DNA of 64,000 bases from Paraplanobispora siamensis (GTDB lineage: Bacteria > Actinomycetota > Actinomycetes > Streptosporangiales > Streptosporangiaceae): NCBI RefSeq assembly GCF_016863175.1, contig NZ_BOOJ01000047.1, positions 62,001 to 126,000 of the forward strand. The letters run 5' to 3'. The stretch's first letter is position 1. Every line of letters starts with the position of its first letter. Below the pieces are notes generated by a model that did not search any database, was not told the DNA's origin, and worked only from the letters and a program-made list of their open reading frames with translations. Of the stretch, positions 59,748-64,000 are shown in pieces. Made by a program: the position numbers and the translations under genes.

Positions 59748-60401
59748 ATGGCCGGCATTCCCTACATAACGCCATATCCCATGCCGGATGTCGGAGAACT
59801 TCCCGAGAACACGGCGCAATGGTCGATCGATCCGGACCGGGCCGTACTCCTGCTCCACGATATGCAGCATTTCTTCCTGCGTGCCTTTCCGCGCGGCGAG
59901 GCCCCGGTGACGGACCTCCTCAGGAACGCGCGGGCCCTGCGCGAGCGCTGCGCGGCCCTGGGCGTCCCGGTCGCGTACACCGCGCAGCCGGGCGGGATGA
60001 CCGAGGAACAGCGGGGGCTGCTCAAGGACTTCTGGGGCCCCGGCATGACCGCCGACGAGGACCAGCGCAGGGTCGTGGAGGAGGTGGCGCCCAGGCCGGG
60101 CGACCTGGTGCTCACCAAGTGGCGCTACAGCGCCTTCCACCGCAGTCCGCTGCTGCGGTGGCTGCGCGACAGAGGGCGCGACCAGCTCATCATCGCCGGG
60201 GTGTACGCGCACGTGGGCATCCTCATGACGGCCAACGACGCCTTCGCCCAGGACGTCCAGCCGTTCCTGGTGGCCGACGCGATCGCCGACTTCACCGCCG
60301 AGGAGCACCGCCTGGCCCTGCGGTACGTGGCCGGCCGGTGCGGCGTGGTCACCACGGCCAAGCAGCTCCTGACCGACCTCCCCGAGGAGGCGGGGAGATG
60401 A
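59748..60401 (+). CDS. phzD: Isochorismatase, PhzD type
   Basis: The 217-residue hydrolase has the catalytic Asp in [11 protein letters not shown] near residue 39, the Lys in [15 protein letters not shown] near 123, and [32 protein letters not shown] near 150, which is very close to PhzD. It would hydrolyse the enol ether of 2-amino-2-deoxyisochorismate, giving pyruvate and 2,3-dihydro-3-hydroxyanthranilate. AAAGAGG precedes the ATG. The stop overlaps the PhzE-type gene by 4 bases (ATGA). It lacks the aryl carrier domain found in EntB. Confidence 0.93.
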   Translation: MAGIPYITPYPMPDVGELPENTAQWSIDPDRAVLLLHDMQHFFLRAFPRGEAPVTDLLRNARALRERCAALGVPVAYTAQPGGMTEEQRGLLKDFWGPGMTADEDQRRVVEEVAPRPGDLVLTKWRYSAFHRSPLLRWLRDRGRDQLIIAGVYAHVGILMTANDAFAQDVQPFLVADAIADFTAEEHRLALRYVAGRCGVVTTAKQLLTDLPEEAGR

Positions 60402-62317
60402 CCGCCGAGCCCCCCTTCAGAAGCGCGGACACGACCGCCGACCGCCTCCTCGACGAGATCCTCTCCCCGCGGCCCCCCGCCTTCGCGCTGCTGCACCGGC
60501 CCGGCGCCGGCCGGGAGGGCGTGCTCGACGTCCTGGTGGGCGAGGTCTCCACGGCCGCCACGCTGGCCGAGCTCCCCCTCTCCGACGAGCCGCGCGGCGA
60601 GGGGCCCGAGCTGCTGACGCTCATCCCGTTCCGGCAGATCGGCGAGCGGGGCTTCGAGGCGCGCGACGACGGCGCCCCCCTCGTCGCGATGACCGTCACC
60701 GGGCACGCCGTCGTGCCGCTCCCCGCCGCACTGGCCCGCATACCCGACCAGCGCATCCAGGCCCGCAACCGGCACGTGGACACCTCCGACGACGACTACG
60801 CGCGCATCGTGCGCGCCGTCATCGAGGACGAGATCGGCCGGGGCGAGGGCGCCAACTTCGTCATCAAACGCTCGTTCGTGGCCGACATCACCGACTACAC
60901 CCCGCGCAGCGCGCTGACGCTCTTCCGCCGGCTCGTCACCCGCGAGTCGGGCACGTACTGGACGTTCATCGTCCACACCGGCGACAGGACGCTCGTCGGC
61001 GCCTCACCGGAGCGGCACATCAGCGTCTCGGACGGCGTCGCGGTGATGAACCCGATCAGCGGCACCTATCGCTATCCCCCGTCGGGCCCGACCGTCGGCG
61101 CGCTGATGGACTTCCTCGCCGACAAGAAGGAAGCCGACGAGCTGTACATGGTCGTCGACGAAGAGCTCAAGATGATGGCCAGGATCTGCGAGTCGGGAGG
61201 CCGCCTGACCGGCCCGTTCCTGCGGGAGATGACCAGGCTCGCGCACACCGAGTACTACATCGAGGGCCGGACCGGCAGGGACGTGCGGGAGATCCTGCAC
61301 GAGACGCTCTTCGCGCCCACCGTCACCGGCAGCCCGCTGGAGAACGCCTGCCGGGTGATCGGCCGCTACGAGAGGCGGGGCCGGGGCTACTACAGCGGCG
61401 TCGCCGCGCTGATCGGCAGGGACGCGGCGGGCGGGCGCACGCTCGACTCCTCGATCCTGATCCGCACCGCCGACATCGACGCCGGCGGCCGGGTGGACAT
61501 CGGGGTGGGCGCCACCCTGGTCAGGCACTCCGACCCCGAGTCGGAGGTGGCCGAGACCGCGGCCAAGGCGGCCGGGCTGCTCGAAGCGCTGTGCGCCGAG
61601 CCGCCCGAGCAGCTCGCCGAGCACCCCGACGTGCGCGGCGCGCTGGAGGGGCGCAACGAGGACATCTCCGGGTTCTGGCGGCGGGAACCGGCCGAGCGGA
61701 CCTTCTGGACGCCCGACCTGATCGGCCGCCGGGCGCTGGTGGTGGACGCCGAGGACACGTTCACCTCGATGATCGCCCACCAGCTGCGCTCGCTGGGCCT
61801 GCAGGTGAGCGTGCGCAGGTTCGACGAGCCGTACGAGCTGGAGCGGCACGACGTGGTGGTGCTCGGCCCCGGCCCCGGCGACCCCGCGGAGCTGACCCAT
61901 CCCAAGATCGCTCACCTGCGCGGCGCCGTGGACCGGCTGCTGGGATCCGGCGTCCCGTTCCTCGCCGTGTGCCTGAGCCACCAGGTGCTCAGCGGCGCGC
62001 TCGGCCTGCCGCTGCGCCGCAGGAAGGTGCCCAACCAGGGCGTGCAGCGGGTGATCGACCTGTTCGGCCGCCGGACCAGGGTGGGCTTCTACAACACCTT
62101 CGCCTCGCACGCGGAGTCGGAGGAGTTCGAGCCCGCGGGGCTGCCGGGGCCGGTCTCCGTCAGCCGCGACCCGGAGACGGGCGAGGTGCACGCGCTGCGC
62201 GGGCCCGGATTCGCCTCCATGCAGTTCCACCCGGAGTCGGTGCTCACCTCGGACGGGGTCGGCATCCTGCGCGACGCCCTGCTCTCGGTGCTCGACCGGC
62301 TGCCGGTCCCCCAGTGA
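60398..62317 (+). CDS. phzE: 2-amino-2-deoxyisochorismate synthase, PhzE type
   Basis: The 639-residue protein fuses a TrpE-like chorismate-binding domain (residues about 1-400; [48 protein letters not shown]) to a glutamine amidotransferase domain (residues about 435-630; [14 protein letters not shown] with the nucleophilic Cys, QFHPESVLT with His/Glu). This is the PhzE/SgcD arrangement, making 2-amino-2-deoxyisochorismate from chorismate and glutamine. The presence of PhzD downstream-acting activity rather than a lyase function argues against anthranilate synthase. It overlaps phzD by 4 bases. Confidence 0.93.
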   Translation: MTAEPPFRSADTTADRLLDEILSPRPPAFALLHRPGAGREGVLDVLVGEVSTAATLAELPLSDEPRGEGPELLTLIPFRQIGERGFEARDDGAPLVAMTVTGHAVVPLPAALARIPDQRIQARNRHVDTSDDDYARIVRAVIEDEIGRGEGANFVIKRSFVADITDYTPRSALTLFRRLVTRESGTYWTFIVHTGDRTLVGASPERHISVSDGVAVMNPISGTYRYPPSGPTVGALMDFLADKKEADELYMVVDEELKMMARICESGGRLTGPFLREMTRLAHTEYYIEGRTGRDVREILHETLFAPTVTGSPLENACRVIGRYERRGRGYYSGVAALIGRDAAGGRTLDSSILIRTADIDAGGRVDIGVGATLVRHSDPESEVAETAAKAAGLLEALCAEPPEQLAEHPDVRGALEGRNEDISGFWRREPAERTFWTPDLIGRRALVVDAEDTFTSMIAHQLRSLGLQVSVRRFDEPYELERHDVVVLGPGPGDPAELTHPKIAHLRGAVDRLLGSGVPFLAVCLSHQVLSGALGLPLRRRKVPNQGVQRVIDLFGRRTRVGFYNTFASHAESEEFEPAGLPGPVSVSRDPETGEVHALRGPGFASMQFHPESVLTSDGVGILRDALLSVLDRLPVPQ

Positions 62318-62373
62318 GCCCGGCCCGGAGAACCCGGTCCCGGAAAAACCCAGTGACGGACAGGAAGGAAGAG

Positions 62374-63561
62374 ATGGCGACCATACTCATCGCCGGCGGC
62401 GGCATCGGAGGCCTCGCCGCCGCCGTCGCCGCCGCGGGGCGGGGGCACCGGGCGGTGGTCCTGGAGCGCCGCGAGGGGTTCACCGAACTCGGCGCGGGCA
62501 TCCAGATCGGCCCGAACGGCTTCACCGCCCTGGACCGGCTCGGCGTGGGCCACGAGGTGCGCAGCCTGGCGGTCCACATCGACGAGCTGCGCTTCATGGA
62601 CGGCACCACCGGCGAGCGGGTGGCGAGCATGCCGCTCACCGGCCGCTACCGGGCCCGCTTCGGCAACCCGTACGCGGTGGTCCAGCGCGTGGACCTGTAC
62701 GGCCCGCTGCTGGCCGCCTGCCGTACCTCCCCGCTGGTCGAGCTGCGCGACCGCAGCCACGTCGCCGACTACCGCCAGGACGCGGCCGGGGTGACCGCGA
62801 TCCTCGACGACGGCGGGCGGGTCCGCGGCGACGCGCTGATCGGGGCCGACGGCATCCGCTCGGCGGTGCGCGCCCGGCTCGTCGGCGACGGGGAGCCCCG
62901 GGTGTCGGGGCACACCATCTACCGCTCGGTGATCCCGATGGAGCGGGTGCCCGCGGAGCTGCGCTGGAACACCGTGACCCTGTGGGCCGGTCCCGGCTGG
63001 CACTTCGTGCACTATCCGATCGGCGGCGGCCGGTACCTCAACCTGGCGGCCACCCGCGACGACGGCGCCACCCGGGTGGTGACCGGCAGGCCCGCGGCGC
63101 GCGAGCACGTGCTCGGCGAGTTCCCCGGGCTGGGCGAGACCGCCCGGCGCCTGCTGGAGCTGGGCGAGGACTGGCGGGAGTGGGTGCTGTGCGACCGCGA
63201 CCCGGTCGGCGACTGGACCGACGGGCGGGTGGTCCTGCTGGGCGACGCCGCCCACCCCATGCTGCAGTACGCGGCGCAGGGCGCCTGCATGGCGCTGGAG
63301 GACGCGGTGACGCTCGGCGAGCTGCTGGACTGCGGCGCCGGGGAGTTCCCGCAGCGGTTCGAGAAGTACAACGCGGCCCGGCGCGAACGCACCGGCAGGA
63401 CGCAGCTGGTCGCCCGCGCGATGGGCGAGCTGCTCTACCACCCGGCCGGGGACGAGGCCCTGGCCAGGAACCGGATGTTGTCGGCCCTGTCCGACGACGA
63501 CCTGCACGAAAAGGTCTCGTGGCTGCACGGCGCCCGGGACTTCGCCCGGGCCGCGGCCTGA
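62374..63561 (+). CDS. FAD monooxygenase, 3-hydroxybenzoate 6-hydroxylase/salicylate hydroxylase type
   Basis: The 395-residue group A flavoprotein has IAGGGIGGLAAAVAAAGRGH at the N-terminus, GAGIQIGPNGFTALDRLG, the DG motif ALIGADGIRSAVR near residue 150, and LLGDAAHPMLQYAAQGACMALEDA near 285. This combination is typical of 3-hydroxybenzoate 6-hydroxylase and salicylate 1-hydroxylase. In an operon making 3-hydroxyanthranilate, para-type hydroxylation to a 3,6-dihydroxyanthranilate would be the analogous reaction (inference). Decarboxylating hydroxylation is the alternative. GAAGGAAGAG precedes the ATG at 62374. Confidence 0.85.
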   Translation: MATILIAGGGIGGLAAAVAAAGRGHRAVVLERREGFTELGAGIQIGPNGFTALDRLGVGHEVRSLAVHIDELRFMDGTTGERVASMPLTGRYRARFGNPYAVVQRVDLYGPLLAACRTSPLVELRDRSHVADYRQDAAGVTAILDDGGRVRGDALIGADGIRSAVRARLVGDGEPRVSGHTIYRSVIPMERVPAELRWNTVTLWAGPGWHFVHYPIGGGRYLNLAATRDDGATRVVTGRPAAREHVLGEFPGLGETARRLLELGEDWREWVLCDRDPVGDWTDGRVVLLGDAAHPMLQYAAQGACMALEDAVTLGELLDCGAGEFPQRFEKYNAARRERTGRTQLVARAMGELLYHPAGDEALARNRMLSALSDDDLHEKVSWLHGARDFARAAA

Positions 63562-63625
63562 GCCTCGCACCGCCTCGACCCGGGCGCCCGGCCCACCGAA
63601 CACCTATCGAAAGGAACTGTTGGAC

Positions 63626-64000
63626 ATGTGCGGCATCGCTGGATGTGTGAACTACGACGAGGACCTGAGCGGCGCGGGTGACGTGATCTCCGCCATGACC
63701 GCCACCCTGGAGTACCGGGGCCCGGACGCCGGCGGGGTGTGGACCTCGCCCCGCGCGGCCCTGGGGCACCGCAGGCTTGCGATCATCGATCTTGAGGGCG
63801 GGCGGCAGCCGATGGCCGCCGGGAGTGAGACCCTGCCGGTCATGACCTACAACGGCGAGGTCTACAACTACCGGGAGCTGCGTGAGGAACTGATCGGCCT
63901 GGGCCACGAGTTCCGTACGACGAGTGACACCGAGGTCGTGCTGCGCGCCTATCTGGAGTGGGGCGCGGACTTCGCCGAGCGCCTCGACGGCATCTTCGCC
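63626..64000 (+). CDS. Asparagine-synthetase-like amidotransferase (AsnB), truncated by window edge
   Basis: The first 125 residues start MCGIAGCVNY, so Cys2 is the N-terminal nucleophile of a class II glutamine amidotransferase. EYRGPDAGGVW, LGHRRLAIIDL and YNGEVYNYRELREEL follow, all typical of AsnB. AAAGGA lies before the ATG. The synthetase domain lies beyond the window. Cluster AsnB homologues often convert a carboxyl group on a precursor to an amide. Here the hydroxyanthranilate carboxylate or another acid could be the target, but this cannot be judged from the fragment. Confidence 0.88.
   Translation, partial: MCGIAGCVNYDEDLSGAGDVISAMTATLEYRGPDAGGVWTSPRAALGHRRLAIIDLEGGRQPMAAGSETLPVMTYNGEVYNYRELREELIGLGHEFRTTSDTEVVLRAYLEWGADFAERLDGIFA

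Noticed and set aside
60398-62317. PhzE-type gene as a tryptophan-pathway anthranilate synthase
   Set aside because: It overlaps a PhzD-type isochorismatase gene and is followed by no trp genes; the fused order and neighbours fit 2-amino-2-deoxyisochorismate synthase.
1-64000. tRNA, rRNA, transposase or attachment-site features
   Set aside because: I read both strands for clover-leaf-like stems, DDE or serine-recombinase motifs and flanking direct repeats and found nothing supportable.

Overview
The window is GC-rich (about 70% by eye). It has GGAGG-type ribosome binding sites, many GTG starts and many 1-11 bp stop/start overlaps, as in an actinomycete chromosome. It is almost entirely one large natural-product gene cluster and is open at the right edge, where an asparagine-synthetase-like gene runs off the end. 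I saw no rRNA, tRNA, transposase, CRISPR array or housekeeping block. All family assignments are from memory of motifs; no search was run.

Layout. 57-3424: flavin monooxygenase, free carrier protein and degenerate ATP-grasp gene (-), then a SnoaL-like protein (+). 3794-7809: sugar nucleotidyltransferase, H-type 3-dehydrase and UDP-glucose dehydrogenase. 7930-12385 (-): kynurenine formamidase, aryl-CoA ligase, tryptophan 2,3-dioxygenase and kynureninase, a Trp-to-anthranilate-to-anthraniloyl-CoA module. 12592-18813: Eis-like acetyltransferase, hydrolase, free condensation domain with an FAD monooxygenase, and an SDR. 18946-31527: membrane acyltransferase, MFS exporter, P450, sugar epimerase/decarboxylase, glycosyltransferase, solute-binding protein, methyltransferase, FAD oxidase and sugar C-methyltransferase. 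31725-40010 (-): a long operon with adenylation-carrier didomain, B12 radical SAM enzyme, acyl-CoA dehydrogenase, thioesterase, acyltransferase, Fe/2OG dioxygenase and SRPBCC protein. 40177-48560: arylamine N-acetyltransferase, second aryl-CoA ligase (-), then a phenylacetyl-CoA-epoxidase-type operon (PaaA-PaaB fusion, PaaC, PaaD, PaaE) with a molybdopterin oxidoreductase. 48633-53613: sugar aminotransferase and N-methyltransferase (-), flavin monooxygenase and HpaB/SgcC-type hydroxylase (+). 53786-58682 (-): MIO aminomutase and a C-A-PCP NRPS. 58951-64000 (+): SDR, isochorismatase, PhzE-type synthase, flavin hydroxylase and AsnB.

How it fits together (inference). The genes could supply four building blocks: (1) a beta-tyrosine-type amino acid, made by an aminomutase and an HpaB hydroxylase close to those of C-1027; (2) a 3-hydroxyanthranilate-type aryl acid from chorismate; (3) a second anthranilate from tryptophan, activated as a CoA ester that a Paa-type epoxidase could dearomatise; (4) a branched, N-methylated amino sugar. 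The C-1027-like genes and the SnoaL protein suggest a relative of chromoprotein enediyne clusters, but no enediyne polyketide synthase, halogenase or apoprotein gene lies in the window.

The most striking non-coding signal is a repeated promoter element, GCA(A/C)-N4/5-GAGATGC, followed about 17-18 bases later by a -10-like GA(T/C)G(C/A)T. It sits upstream of most transcription units, often as divergent pairs. Four genes appear leaderless from it. No regulatory gene was seen in the window, so the factor that reads this element is probably encoded elsewhere.
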